Counted from the stretch's first letter, positions 34,601 through 42,083 are shown. The stretch: DNA of 42,205 nt from an uncultured bacterium (GCA_903888485.1 CAISTS010000002.1:1-42205); one strand, 5' to 3'. A program made the numbers and translations. The notes: generated by a model from the letters alone, not told the origin.

Positions 34601-34843
34601 GTTGATGGCCATGATTCCCTGGATGCCGCTGATCTGATCTTCGATCAGTTTCACCACCTTGGATTCGATGACTTCGGCCGAAGCGCCGGGGTAGCTGACG
34701 CCGACGTTGACGATGGGGCGGTCGATGTCGGGCGTCTCGCGCACCGGCAGCTGGAAGAAGGAGTAGAGGCCGAAGACGACGAGCAACATGCTCGCCACCA
34801 TCGCGACCACGGGCCGTTTGATCGATAAATCTGACAGTTTCAT
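31700..34843 (-). CDS. RND family efflux pump, inner-membrane subunit
   Basis: A 1047-residue transporter of the AcrB/MexB type. It starts MKLSDLSIKRPVVAMVASML, has the periplasmic porter domains, and in TM4 the proton-relay pair Asp400-Asp401 (VLAIGLVVDDAIIMVENIHR). The second half repeats the fold with TM7-12 (for example VFGALFGLLIFGQSINLFSQ and ASAIRFRPIVMTALATVMGA). Known RND pumps use the proton gradient to expel drugs or metabolites with an adaptor and an outer-membrane channel. The adaptor is encoded 58 bases upstream; no TolC-type gene is in the window. A glycine-rich stretch near residue 650 is unusual. The substrate cannot be predicted. Confidence 0.94.
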   Translation of the reverse strand: MKLSDLSIKRPVVAMVASMLLVVFGLYSFFQLPVRETPDIDRPIVNVGVSYPGASAEVIESKVVKLIEDQISGIQGIMAINSFSRDGFGRINLEFVEGRDIDAAANDIRDQVGRVVDRLPEDAEPPEIQKADSDADPMMFINVNGNMDPMELSDYALLVLQPRIGSVQGVAYSFAIGARRKAMRVWLDRRAMAARGITVSDVQTSLRRENVELGAGQLESTDRNYTMRTIRSYQNAEDFKNLVIARGPNNYLIRLGEVARVEVAPVDEHSVYKSNSVPGVGLAIIKQPGASTLDVAKALRAEIAAITPTLPAGLRLQVGGDTSLFIEAAIHEVSIAVGVASVMVILVIYLFLGSVRAALIPAVAVPISLISTAVVLWPLGFSINILTLLAMVLAIGLVVDDAIIMVENIHRRMHLGEPALLAALRGSRQVGMAVVSTTMVLAAAFVPVMLLQGAVGGLFKEFAVTMAVAVVFSMFVSLTLTPVMCSKILTPALDESKVAHLAEKAFTRLQSFYVRWLNAALDAPKRVLMGFGAIIVLTGLLFTLLPTEFTPREDRGQVMINVRAPEGANAEYTARQLRAAIEIIKPYLESGVIERATENVNNNGNMANSNVWLAPWGKRDISSAELVAQLTPKLAQIPGAQIAASLPAGLGRGGGGGPGGGGGLMLAISGPSFEDLRQWRDIMMEALRDHPMFTQVRNNFTEAKPQIRIRVNQVRAADLGVSVGDIGDALAAMLGSRKVTTYVDKGEEYDVILQGQDADRQTPNDVSNIYVRSQTTRSLIPLSSLITLEEGSYADSLNRLDRRRAFNLMLYPRTDVVLGDIIAEVDRIAKEKLPDIAVRTWRGEAGDFKNNSAAIYFSFGLALVVVFLVLAAQFESFVHPMVIMMTVPLAVFGALFGLLIFGQSINLFSQIGIIVLVGLAAKNGILIVEFTNQLRDSGRAFRDALVEASAIRFRPIVMTALATVMGALPLVISTGAGAESRRPIGVVIFTGVTFAVVVTLVVIPTFYMLIARRTGSPGRIAAELKDYEKQFPASASGHVEDGQQPAE

Positions 34844-34901
34844 CGCGCTGGAACCTTACGACCTGGTCCGGCGCGAGGCAGCGCGCACGGCCTGAAGGAA
34901 A

Positions 34902-36029
34902 TTAACCCGGGTGGCGCTCGGCTTCGGATTGCGGGGCGGCGCCACCACCCCTGATCTCGCTGGCGTTGACCAAATTCACCTTCGAGCCACTGCGCAGGTC
35001 CTGAATGCCTTCGGTGACGACAACGTCGCCTTCCTTCAGGCCTTCGAGCACCTCGACGCTGCCGGCGCGGCGGCGGCCGATGACCACCTTGAGGCGCGTC
35101 ACGACATTGTCCGGTCCGACGGTGAAGACGAATTGCTGATCGTTCTCGGGCAGAAGCGCGATCTCCGGGATCATCAGCGATTCACGCTGGTCCTTGATCA
35201 GGTCGACCACCATCAGCATGCCCGGGCGCAGGCGCAAATCTTCGTTGGTGATCACCGCGCGCACACTGACCGAACGCGTGGTCGGATCGACGCGGCTGTC
35301 GACAGCGACAACGCGGCCTTTGAAGGTTTCACCCTGATAGGCGCTAGCGGTGGCTTCGATATCGAGGCCAGGCTTCAGAGACGCGATGAAGGTTTCGGGG
35401 ATCGCGAAGTCGAGCTTCACTTCCGAGATGTCATCGAGCGTCGTGATCACGGTACCTGGCGAAACCAGCGCGCCTAAGCTGATGCGGCGCGTACCGACGA
35501 TACCTGAAAAGGGCGCGGTGATGCGCCGGTCGCCGGAACGCACGCGCGCAGCGGCGACATTGGCTTCGGCGCGCTTGACCAGCGACGTCTGCTCATCGAG
35601 GCGCGCCTGCGAGACGTGTTTGTCGGCAACGAGTTCTTGCGCGCGAGCAAGTTCCTTGCGCTGCTGCTCGAGGTTGGCGAGTTCCACATTGAGGGCAGCA
35701 TCTTGCTCGCCGGCGTCGATGGCGGCGATTTGGTCGCCCTTCTTGAAGGTCTGGCCGTCTTCGAAATCGATCGAGCGGATAATGCCCTGGGTCTTGGCGG
35801 TAACGCTCACTGACTCATTGGCCTGAAGCGTACCGATGGCCTCGAGACGGTCGCCGAAGACTTCCTTGTGTACGACCGCACCCTTGACCGGACGCATCAT
35901 GCCGGGGCCGCGGCCGCCAGGTCCACGTTGCGGGACTTCTTTGCCGCCGAAGTACATCCAGCCACCGGCCGCCGCGATGACAAGAACCAACCCTACCGCG
36001 ATAGTGCGCTTCGAAATGTCAAAGGACAT
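34902..36029 (-). CDS. RND efflux periplasmic adaptor (membrane fusion protein)
   Basis: A 375-residue adaptor with an N-terminal membrane anchor (ISKRTIAVGLVLVIAAAGGW, no lipobox Cys). The lipoyl half-motif (VSVTAKTQGIIRSIDFEDGQ, ~74-93) is followed by an alpha-hairpin (LANLEQQRKELARAQELVAD), the second lipoyl half (RITAPFSGIVGTRRISLGAL, ~167-186) and beta-barrel and membrane-proximal domains to the C-terminus. It links the pump to the outer-membrane channel. It is first in the operon with the RND pump, and a 19-bp palindrome lies upstream. The 5' side (36030-36477) also holds the minus-strand terminator of the pip gene. Confidence 0.92.
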   Translation of the reverse strand: MSFDISKRTIAVGLVLVIAAAGGWMYFGGKEVPQRGPGGRGPGMMRPVKGAVVHKEVFGDRLEAIGTLQANESVSVTAKTQGIIRSIDFEDGQTFKKGDQIAAIDAGEQDAALNVELANLEQQRKELARAQELVADKHVSQARLDEQTSLVKRAEANVAAARVRSGDRRITAPFSGIVGTRRISLGALVSPGTVITTLDDISEVKLDFAIPETFIASLKPGLDIEATASAYQGETFKGRVVAVDSRVDPTTRSVSVRAVITNEDLRLRPGMLMVVDLIKDQRESLMIPEIALLPENDQQFVFTVGPDNVVTRLKVVIGRRRAGSVEVLEGLKEGDVVVTEGIQDLRSGSKVNLVNASEIRGGGAAPQSEAERHPG

Positions 36030-36196
36030 TTGTTATCCAATTCGCAGGTGCAGCACGTAAAAAGTATACTTGGTTCACCATTCCAATCGAACGGCGCGCC
36101 CGGCCAAAGCCCAGCCTCGGCAAGGGAATTTCGCGTCCCCGACCGATGTTTGGCTGCTCGCGATGGCTTAACAACATCATGCCGGGTTGAACAGGT

Positions 36197-36215
36197 CCGT
36201 CATTTAAAATGACGG
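36197..36215. promoter_or_regulatory. 19-bp palindrome upstream of the RND operon
   Basis: CCGTCATTTAAAATGACGG has 9-bp perfect arms around one A. On the minus strand, TTGTGA (36224-36229) and TAAATG (36201-36206) are spaced 17 bp apart as a weak promoter, so the palindrome would overlap the -10 element. It is 168 bp upstream of the adaptor ATG. No regulator gene is adjacent. Confidence 0.5.
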
Positions 36216-36280
36216 CAATGTGTTCACAAACCTGCGAATTAATAATAGTTAATGCGGTGGCGGAAACAGCCTTCGCAGGC

Positions 36281-36309
36281 AAAAAAACACCCCGCCCGAG
36301 GGCGGGGTG
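36281..36309 (-). terminator. Terminator of the proline iminopeptidase gene
   Basis: On the minus strand, stem CACCCCGCC (36301-36309) and GGCGGGGTG (36288-36296) with a 4-nt loop is followed by seven T (36281-36287). It lies 168 bases after the stop of the gene at 36478. Confidence 0.85.
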
Positions 36310-36477
36310 AGGTTGGGTAATGGAACCTGTCGAAAGCCTTGCGTCTATTCGTTGCCCGGCCGGCGACACGCGAGAACTTGTGCCATGGACGCTCTCGCCG
36401 CGTACCTGCGAGAATTGACAGGATGAGGCTGAAACGACCTGTCTGTTCTGACAGGCTGGGCCGGCCGTGGCGCAGTT

Positions 36478-37491
36478 TTAGCGGTACAGCTTGAAGTCTT
36501 CGGTCGCTTTGACCAAGGCAGCGCGGATTCCGGGCTCCATGGAGGAGTGGCCGGCGTCGGCCACCACTCGGTATTGGGCACCGGACCAGGCGCGGGCCAG
36601 GCGGTCGGCCGTGGCGATCGGACACACCATGTCATAGCGGCCCTGGACGATGACGGCAGGATGATCGGCGAGTACGCCAAGCCCGTCGAGCAGCTGATCT
36701 GGGGCCAAGAATCCGCCGTGCATCATGTAGTGCGCTTCGATGCGCGCCATCGACAGCGCGCCGACGTAATACTGATCCGCAGCGTCGGCACGCGCGCCCC
36801 TGCCGGCGGGAATCAAGCGCGAACACGCATTCTCATAAGCGCACCACGCCGCAGCCGCTGGTTTGTGCACGGTCGGATCGGGATCGGTGAGCCGCTTATA
36901 ATAAGCCACCAGCAGGTCGTCGCGCTCGGCGGGCGGGATGTGAGCCGCGAAAGAGCGATGCGCTTCGGGAAAGAACCATCCCATGCCGTTACCGCGCGCG
37001 GCGCCGCCACCGATGAACCAGTCGATCTCGTCCTGCGAGAACAGGAAAATTCCACGCAGGATGAAACCGATGCAGCATTGCGGGAAGGCTTCGCCGTAAG
37101 CGAGCGCCAACGTCGAGCCCCAGGAGCCGCCAAAGACGATCCAGCGCTCGATGCCGAGATGCTCGCGCAGACGCTCGATGTCGGCGACAAGGTGCGAAGT
37201 GGTGTTGTCGGTGAGATCGGCTTCGGGCGTCGAGCGGCCCGCGCCGCGCTGATCGAAAAGAACGATGCGGTAGCGCTCGGGATCGAAGAAGCGCCGATAG
37301 GCCGGCGCTGTGCCCGCGCCCGGTCCACCATGCAGAAACACCACCGGCAGGCCTTTGGGATTGCCCGACTGCTCCCAATACAGCCTGTGCGGTGGGCCGA
37401 CGTCGAGCATGCCCGTCGCGTAAGCATCCAACGGCGGAAACAGCGGGCGCTCGTCGGCATGCTTGCCGGCGGGCTTGGCGCCTGAGGTCAT
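36478..37491 (-). CDS. pip: Proline iminopeptidase (alpha/beta-hydrolase)
   Basis: A 337-residue S33-family hydrolase that removes N-terminal proline from peptides in the cytoplasm. It shows the oxyanion region LPVVFLHGGPGAGTAPAYRR, the strand FDQRGAGRSTPEADLTDNTT, the nucleophile elbow GGSWGS with Ser123, DPDPTVHKPAAAAWCAYENA, the aspartate region VIVQGRYDMVCPI, and the final histidine in VADAGHSS. The catalytic triad is therefore complete. I start at 37491 (MTSGAKPAGKHADE), which gives the usual N-terminal length; a TTG start 72 bases upstream is unlikely. It is divergent from the MFS gene and ends at a strong terminator. Confidence 0.93.
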   Translation of the reverse strand: MTSGAKPAGKHADERPLFPPLDAYATGMLDVGPPHRLYWEQSGNPKGLPVVFLHGGPGAGTAPAYRRFFDPERYRIVLFDQRGAGRSTPEADLTDNTTSHLVADIERLREHLGIERWIVFGGSWGSTLALAYGEAFPQCCIGFILRGIFLFSQDEIDWFIGGGAARGNGMGWFFPEAHRSFAAHIPPAERDDLLVAYYKRLTDPDPTVHKPAAAAWCAYENACSRLIPAGRGARADAADQYYVGALSMARIEAHYMMHGGFLAPDQLLDGLGVLADHPAVIVQGRYDMVCPIATADRLARAWSGAQYRVVADAGHSSMEPGIRAALVKATEDFKLYR

Positions 37492-37654
37492 GTTCTCGAG
37501 GGCGGCGATGGTAGCGACTCCTGTTTGAGCCCGTATTTTCGAGTGCAACGCACAGAAGGGCAAGGGCTGGAATCCAGCTTTGGCGCAGACTAAGGTGCGC
37601 CCGCCTTCCTTAAGCGCAACGTTCCTTCAGCAGATTGTGAGCCCCACGCGCGAT

Positions 37655-38818
37655 ATGCCGATCCTGTTCGTCATCATATTTATGGACCTTGTCGGTTTCG
37701 GGCTTTTATTGCCGCTGCTGCCCTTCTATGTGCAGCGCGTCGGCGCGGGGCCCGAGATTATCACCGTTGTGCTGGGCCTTTACTCGGTCGGGCAGTTCAT
37801 CGCCGCGCCGGTGTGGGGCCGCATCTCCGACCGCATCGGGCGCAAGCCCGTCTTGGCGCTCACCAGCTTCGGCCTCGCGGCATCTTACGTGTTGCTGGCG
37901 TACGCCGACACGCTGACATCGCTGGTGGTGGCGCGGCTTTTCGGCGGCGTGATGGCAGGCAACATCGCGGCGGCCCAAGCCTACATCAGCGACATTACCA
38001 CGCCCGCGACCCGCGCGCGCGGCATGGGCGTTCTTGGCGCGGCATTCGGTCTCGGGTTTATATTTGGTCCGGCGATCGGCGGTATTTTGGGTGGGTCCGA
38101 TTTAGCGAATGCGGATTTCACCACGCCGGCGCTGGCCGCCGCAGGCGTAACGGTGCTTGCCGCCATTGGGGTCGTTGTCTTTCTCAAGGAGAGCTTGCAG
38201 GACGGGCAGCGCGAAGCCATCGCGCGTCAACCCAGACTTACACTCGGCGAAAAGCTGCGTGTGGCTTTCACGCGGCGCACATTGCTTCTTGTTGTCGGCG
38301 CGAGCTTTTTGACCATCACGGCCTGGGCTTTGTTCGAGACCGTATTCGCGCTCTGGGCCAACGCGGTCATGGACTACGGCCCAGCGCAGATCGGTTACGT
38401 GCTGACGCTGATGGGCGTCATCAGCGTCATCGTGCAGGGCGCGGGCATGGGCGCGCTCACACGCCGCTTTGGCGAACGCACTCTGGCCCTGAGCGCGCTT
38501 GTGCTGCTGACGTTGGGGTACATCGGGCTCGCGATGTCAGATGCACAGACGCCGATGCTGGTGGCCTGCGCGGTGCTGGCGCTGGGCTCGGCGCTGTTCA
38601 ATCCCTCGGCCTCCAGCCTCGTTTCCTTCGAAGCCGCGGAGCACGAACGCGGCGCGGTGCTGGGGATTTATCAGGGCGCAACAGCGCTGGGCCGTATCGT
38701 CGGACCGGCCTTTGCGGGGTTGATTTTCGCCCGGCTGGGAGAACCCGCGCCCTACGTGCTGGCCGCGCTGCTCACAACCCCGGCGCTGGCGTTGCTGTTT
38801 CTCAGCCGCAAGCCGTAG
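37655..38818 (+). CDS. MFS transporter (DHA1 / TCR-Tet type)
   Basis: A 12-helix major facilitator transporter of ~387 residues. The first helix contains MDLVGFGLLLPLLPFYVQRV, followed by motif A GRISDRIGRKPVLAL, and TRARGMGVLGAAFGLGFIFG as motif C-like segment; the second half has GMGALTRRFGERTLAL and GAVLGIYQGATALGRIVGPA. TetA-like proteins export drugs by proton antiport. I start at the ATG at 37655, directly before the first helix; TTG 37580 and GTG codons between are alternatives, none with a good Shine-Dalgarno. It is divergent from pip, with no regulator beside it, so the substrate is open. Confidence 0.88.
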   Translation: MPILFVIIFMDLVGFGLLLPLLPFYVQRVGAGPEIITVVLGLYSVGQFIAAPVWGRISDRIGRKPVLALTSFGLAASYVLLAYADTLTSLVVARLFGGVMAGNIAAAQAYISDITTPATRARGMGVLGAAFGLGFIFGPAIGGILGGSDLANADFTTPALAAAGVTVLAAIGVVVFLKESLQDGQREAIARQPRLTLGEKLRVAFTRRTLLLVVGASFLTITAWALFETVFALWANAVMDYGPAQIGYVLTLMGVISVIVQGAGMGALTRRFGERTLALSALVLLTLGYIGLAMSDAQTPMLVACAVLALGSALFNPSASSLVSFEAAEHERGAVLGIYQGATALGRIVGPAFAGLIFARLGEPAPYVLAALLTTPALALLFLSRKP

Positions 38819-38838
38819 CCAAAAAGCTGGCGATTTCA

Positions 38839-38896
38839 TATAATTAGCGGCTGATCCCTAGGTCTTGACGTGGGGGTCGGCAGACACAACATATCT
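38839..38896 (+). promoter_or_regulatory. Candidate promoters of hsp20
   Basis: A perfect TATAAT (38839-38844) lacks a good -35. Downstream, CTTGAC (38864-38869) with CATATCT (38890-38896) resembles an alphaproteobacterial RpoH (sigma-32) promoter, though the 20-bp spacing is long. Either would drive the small heat-shock gene. Confidence 0.4.
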
Positions 38897-38897
38897 A

Positions 38898-38950
38898 GTG
38901 CGTCCGCGCCTCTTTTGGGCGGCGCACAGATCTCGCTCTCTTGGAGGGGA
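38898..38950 (+). promoter_or_regulatory. ROSE-like RNA thermometer in the hsp20 leader
   Basis: Two hairpins can form before the ATG. Hairpin 1: GTGCG-T-CCGC (38898-38907) with GCGG-CGCAC (38919-38927). Hairpin 2 hides the Shine-Dalgarno: TCGCTCTC (38933-38940) pairs with GAGGGGA (38944-38950) across loop TTG, with one bulged G (38935). The T-C-G-C-T motif with its bulged G opposite the ribosome binding site is the hallmark of ROSE elements, which block translation of small heat-shock genes until temperature rises. Confidence 0.5.
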
Positions 38951-38957
38951 CGACACG

Positions 38958-39422
38958 ATGACCCGCGTATCCGTTTTTTCGAGCCCGCTGCTGCTGGGCT
39001 TTGATCACATCGAGCGTGTGCTCGACCGCGTCAACAAAACCGCCGCGGAAGGCTATCCGCCTTACAACATCGAGCAGACCGGCGAACACCGCCTACGCAT
39101 TACGCTGGCCGTCGCCGGCTTCGCCGAGGAAGACCTCGCCGTGAGCGTCGAGGATAACCAATTGGTAATTCGCGGCAAACAGCAGGAAGATTGCCGCGAG
39201 CGCGTCTATCTCCATAGGGGCATCGCCGCGCGCCAGTTCACGCGCAGCTTTGTTCTCGCCGAAGGGATTGAAGTGCGCGGTGCCGAAGTTGTGAACGGAC
39301 TTTTGCATGTGGACCTTGAACGGCCTGTGCCGCAACCCAAAGTGACTCAGATCGAAATCAAGAACAGCGCGGGCAAAAGGAAAGGCACGCAAAAGACCAT
39401 CGATCTCGACCCAAACGGGTAG
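38958..39422 (+). CDS. Small heat-shock protein, Hsp20/IbpA family
   Basis: 154 residues. The N-terminal arm (FSSPLLLGFDHIERVLDRVN, ~6-25) precedes the alpha-crystallin domain (about 35-130): PYNIEQTGEHRLRITLAVAG with FAEEDLAVSVEDNQLVIRGK, then YLHRGIAARQFTRSFVLAEG and VVNGLLHVDLERPVP, the GLL being the family's G-x-L motif. It is an ATP-independent holdase that binds unfolding proteins. The ATG at 38958 follows GGAGGGG; the longer frame would run through the leader structure. DUF1150 follows, as in many alphaproteobacteria. A small hairpin (39432-39457) lies between the two genes. Confidence 0.95.
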   Translation: MTRVSVFSSPLLLGFDHIERVLDRVNKTAAEGYPPYNIEQTGEHRLRITLAVAGFAEEDLAVSVEDNQLVIRGKQQEDCRERVYLHRGIAARQFTRSFVLAEGIEVRGAEVVNGLLHVDLERPVPQPKVTQIEIKNSAGKRKGTQKTIDLDPNG

Positions 39423-39530
39423 AAAACGTTCCCCACCACTTGAAATAAGTTAGTGGGACCCAAACCACCGGCAGCGCCATTTTATAATTGACAGGGTTGC
39501 CTGTGTTGATCGCTCGAAAGGAGGATCACC

Positions 39531-39836
39531 ATGTACGACAAAGACCTCGACAAAGATTTAGACCGGGACGAAGACTTCACGGAAGACGCCCACGAGGATG
39601 AAGTCGTGGAATTGGAAGCGGGCGAACCGCTCTCCGCGCTCGGCGGCGCCACGCCCGTTGATCTGGTACGCCTCGGGCTTTCCGAAATCGCCTACATTCG
39701 CCGCGCGATGGTGAACGACGTTCCGATGTGGACCATCCATAGCGCCGCGGGCGATCCGCTCGGCGCCGCGCACAGCTTCGACCAAGCCTGGGCCGCGGTG
39801 AAGCAGAACGACATGGAGCCGGTGCGCGTCCACTAA
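39531..39836 (+). CDS. DUF1150 family protein
   Basis: A 101-residue acidic protein. It begins with an unusual Asp/Glu/Lys-rich stretch (MYDKDLDKDLDRDEDFTEDA) and then has LGLSEIAYIRRAMVNDVPMW with TIHSAAGDPLGAAHSF and a terminal AWAAVKQNDMEPVRVH, the DUF1150 pattern. The family is found next to hsp20 genes in alphaproteobacteria and may share heat-shock control, but has no assigned function. AAAGGAGG precedes the ATG, and a strong terminator closes the unit. Confidence 0.9.
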   Translation: MYDKDLDKDLDRDEDFTEDAHEDEVVELEAGEPLSALGGATPVDLVRLGLSEIAYIRRAMVNDVPMWTIHSAAGDPLGAAHSFDQAWAAVKQNDMEPVRVH

Positions 39837-39857
39837 GACGCACGGCTCTCTCCCGAT

Positions 39858-39890
39858 AAATAGGCGCGCCTCAACAGGCGCGCCTATTTT
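39858..39890 (+). terminator. Terminator after DUF1150
   Basis: Perfect 14-bp stem AAATAGGCGCGCCT (39858-39871) and AGGCGCGCCTATTT (39876-39889), CAAC loop, followed by TTTT. The A/T-flanked symmetric stem could also work for the UrcA gene on the other strand. Confidence 0.88.
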
Positions 39891-39974
39891 GCTGCGTTTT
39901 TGCCAACCCACGAAGCGAGAGGCCGCCAAACGTGGGCGGCCTTACCACCAACCTAATAAACGAACGGGCGCGGT

Positions 39975-40355
39975 CTAGCGCATCATGATCTGCTTCATGG
40001 CGCCATCGACCGCTTCCTTGTAACACTGGCGGTCGTTGGACTTCATCGGATAGCTCGCCGGCGGATACAACGTGTCGAGCTGTTGGCAAGCCTCCTTCGC
40101 CGTGAAGGCGACGCGCTCCTCGAGAATCTTCATGTCCGCGACCTTGGCAAGGTCGAGGTCGGAAGTATTCACCACGCGCGTCAGAGAGACGTTTTCGGTC
40201 GGAATGCCGGCATTGGTCTTGCCGACGTGTTCGCGGTGCACCGTGCGCGGCGCGGTAACGATAATGCTGCCGGTTGCCGCCGCCAGAGCCTGTTCGGCGA
40301 ACAGACCGCCGGCGACGAGCAGCGCAGCACTTGCAAGCGTAAGTTTGTGGTTCAT
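39975..40355 (-). CDS. UrcA family secreted protein
   Basis: A 126-residue protein with signal peptide MNHKLTLASAALLVAGGLFA (cleavage near ALAA). The mature part, IIVTAPRTVHREHVGKTN followed by ENVSLTRVVNTSDLDLAK and VAFTAKEACQQLDTLYPP, has the UrcA layout: a beta-hairpin, VSYxDLDL-like strand, and two cysteines (EACQQL, RQCYKEAV) likely forming a disulfide. The family is periplasmic and uncharacterised, common in alpha- and gammaproteobacteria. The ribosome binding site on the minus strand is a near-perfect AAGGAGG seven bases or so before the ATG, suggesting strong expression. Confidence 0.85.
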   Translation of the reverse strand: MNHKLTLASAALLVAGGLFAEQALAAATGSIIVTAPRTVHREHVGKTNAGIPTENVSLTRVVNTSDLDLAKVADMKILEERVAFTAKEACQQLDTLYPPASYPMKSNDRQCYKEAVDGAMKQIMMR

Positions 40356-40515
40356 GTTGCCTCCTTAAAGGAGCTTATTTGCCGTCCAAGGTGCAATGGC
40401 GGGCAGACATGATCGTTCCAACTCCCCCGGCGTCCACACGCTCGGCTGAACGCTTTGTCAGAGTGCATCCCTGCGCGGCGGCATGATATAAACCGGTGCG
40501 CTAGAGGTGGCCCAA

Positions 40516-40592
40516 GTTCCCGTAGCTCAGCTGGATAGAGCACCAGATTCCTAATCTGGGGGTCGTGAGTTCGAATCTCGCCGGGGACGCCA
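40516..40592 (+). tRNA. tRNA-Arg (anticodon CCT)
   Basis: A complete 77-nt tRNA with encoded CCA. Acceptor GTTCCCG (40516-40522) pairs with CGGGGAC (40582-40588, one T-G pair). D-arm GCTCAGCTGGATAGAGC, anticodon stem CCAGA/TCTGG with loop TTCCTAA giving anticodon CCT (Arg, AGG), T-arm GTGAG-TTCGAAT-CTCGC. An integrase gene starts 113 bases after its 3' end, so the tRNA is the probable attachment site. Confidence 0.97.
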
Positions 40593-40704
40593 TAAACAGC
40601 GCATTTCCCCGCCTCTAACCCATTCTTGGCACAAATTTGGCACACTAGGGGTTGCAAACGCTCGCGCCGTCGATAGGCTCGCAGTCGAACGCAATGGAGT
40701 GCGC

Positions 40705-41820
40705 ATGGCCACAATCCAGAAACGCCGCGGAAAAAACGGCTCGGTGACCTTTAGGGCCCAAGTCCGTCTTCGTGGCTCTCCACCGGAATCCGCCACCTTT
40801 GAAAACAAGACAGCCGCAAAACATTGGGTGACAAGCACCGAGGCAGCAATCCGTGAGAAGAGGCATTTCCGCTCGACCGCATCAAAGAAGCATACGCTCG
40901 GCGAACTGATCGAGCAGTATATGGAGCAATGGCTCCCGCAAAAGAAGATTGACTCTGCCGCCACTCAGAAACCTCAACTCATTTGGTGGCGCGAGGAACT
41001 CGGTCACATGTTGCTCTGTGACTTAACCTCAGGGACATTCGTTGAAGCCCGGGGTCGACTGTCTCGACGTTTGGTTCGCAAAACGACTCCCGAAGGGGAA
41101 GTTGTCCGAACACGAATTTCATCTGGGACTATCAATCGTTACTTTGCAGCCATTTCCCACGTGCTGTCGGTGGCCGTGCACGAGCTGGGGTGGCTTCACG
41201 AAAATCCAGTACGCTCCGTCAAAAAACTCAAAGAGCCAAGAGGTCGTGTCCGCTTTTTATCTCCCGAAGAACTGAAACGGCTCGTGGACGCATGTCGGGC
41301 AGAGCGGAATAGATTCTTATTCCCGTTCGTCCTCATCGCGTTGTCCACAGGGATGCGAAAAAATGAGGTTCTCGGGCTTAAGTGGGCAGACTTCGACGCG
41401 AAGGCACGCCACATCGTTCTTCACGATAGTAAGAACGGTGAGAGGCGCAGCGTGCCTGTGCCACCAAATGTTTGCGTGACTCTGGGGATTCTCCGCAAAG
41501 AGGCGGAGCTGCATCTGGCTAAAACCACCTTGATGGATGTCCAATACATTTTCCCGGGTCGCAAAGCCGGCGGACGATTGGACATACGGCAACCATGGGA
41601 ACGCGCGGTGAAGGCAGCATCCATTGAAGATTTTAGAATCCATGATCTTCGTCATACCGCCGCAAGCTACTTGGCGATGAGCGGTTCCGGACTACTCGAG
41701 ATAGCACATGTACTGGGGCACAAGTCGTTGGACATGGTGAAGCGGTACGCGCATCTCTCACCACAGCATACGGCGAAGGCGCTACAAAATCTGAGCGATG
41801 CATTGGCGATTGGCGAATGA
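40705..41820 (+). CDS. Tyrosine recombinase / integrase of an integrated element
   Basis: A 371-residue site-specific recombinase. After an AP2-like/SAM-like arm-binding N-terminus (about 1-75) and core-binding domain (about 65-170), the catalytic domain carries Arg218 (TGMRKNEVLGLKW), Lys243 (DSKNGERR), His313-x-x-Arg316-His317 (HDLRHTAASYLAMSG), His339 (VLGHKS) and the nucleophile Tyr348 (VKRYAHLS). All catalytic residues are intact. Base composition is visibly lower in GC than the housekeeping genes, a sign of transfer. Its position directly behind tRNA-Arg(CCT) is typical of phage or island integrases that recombine at tRNA 3' ends. I prefer ATG 40705 over GTG 40699. Its stop overlaps the next start (ATGA). 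Confidence 0.95.
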   Translation: MATIQKRRGKNGSVTFRAQVRLRGSPPESATFENKTAAKHWVTSTEAAIREKRHFRSTASKKHTLGELIEQYMEQWLPQKKIDSAATQKPQLIWWREELGHMLLCDLTSGTFVEARGRLSRRLVRKTTPEGEVVRTRISSGTINRYFAAISHVLSVAVHELGWLHENPVRSVKKLKEPRGRVRFLSPEELKRLVDACRAERNRFLFPFVLIALSTGMRKNEVLGLKWADFDAKARHIVLHDSKNGERRSVPVPPNVCVTLGILRKEAELHLAKTTLMDVQYIFPGRKAGGRLDIRQPWERAVKAASIEDFRIHDLRHTAASYLAMSGSGLLEIAHVLGHKSLDMVKRYAHLSPQHTAKALQNLSDALAIGE

Positions 41821-42068
41821 GAAAAAACCCTCGCAATCGCCCAAGCACTGGGAAGCCCAGAGGGCGTCCAAAGGTCCCCTGGCAGATATTCGAAGACGAG
41901 CTACATCGCAGATTCCAATCCGGTGAGGCACATGAGACCGTTCAAGCCGAAGCGAGACACCTCGCACAATGGGCCGCTGCAAACGCGATTAAGGTCGAGC
42001 ACGGAGATCCGATAAAACTAGAACGGATTAGAGAGAGAATTAAAAAGCGGCTCGGCGGTGCGGCTTGA
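41817..42068 (+). CDS. Small unknown protein coupled to the integrase
   Basis: An 83-residue basic protein overlapping the integrase stop by ATGA, so both are translated together. It starts MRKNPRNRPSTGKPRGRPKV with an AT-hook-like GKPRGRPK motif, then a charged helical stretch (EDELHRRFQSGEAHETVQAE) and ends KRIRERIKKRL-like (IRERIKKRLGGAA). The AT-hook and size suggest DNA binding, possibly an accessory/directionality factor, but I do not recognise a family and this remains inference. Confidence 0.65.
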   Translation: MRKNPRNRPSTGKPRGRPKVPWQIFEDELHRRFQSGEAHETVQAEARHLAQWAAANAIKVEHGDPIKLERIRERIKKRLGGAA

Positions 42069-42083
42069 CCTGACGGCTTTTTT

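Noticed and set aside
33173..34828. 551-codon plus-strand frame opposite the RND pump.
   Set aside because: Composition is rich in His/Asp/Arg without any domain, and it mirrors conserved RND codons; no ribosome binding site.
40352..40374. CTCCTTTAAGGAG palindrome at the urcA ribosome binding site as a thermometer or operator.
   Set aside because: The palindrome arises mostly from the strong Shine-Dalgarno itself; the possible hairpin has only four base pairs and would not be stable.
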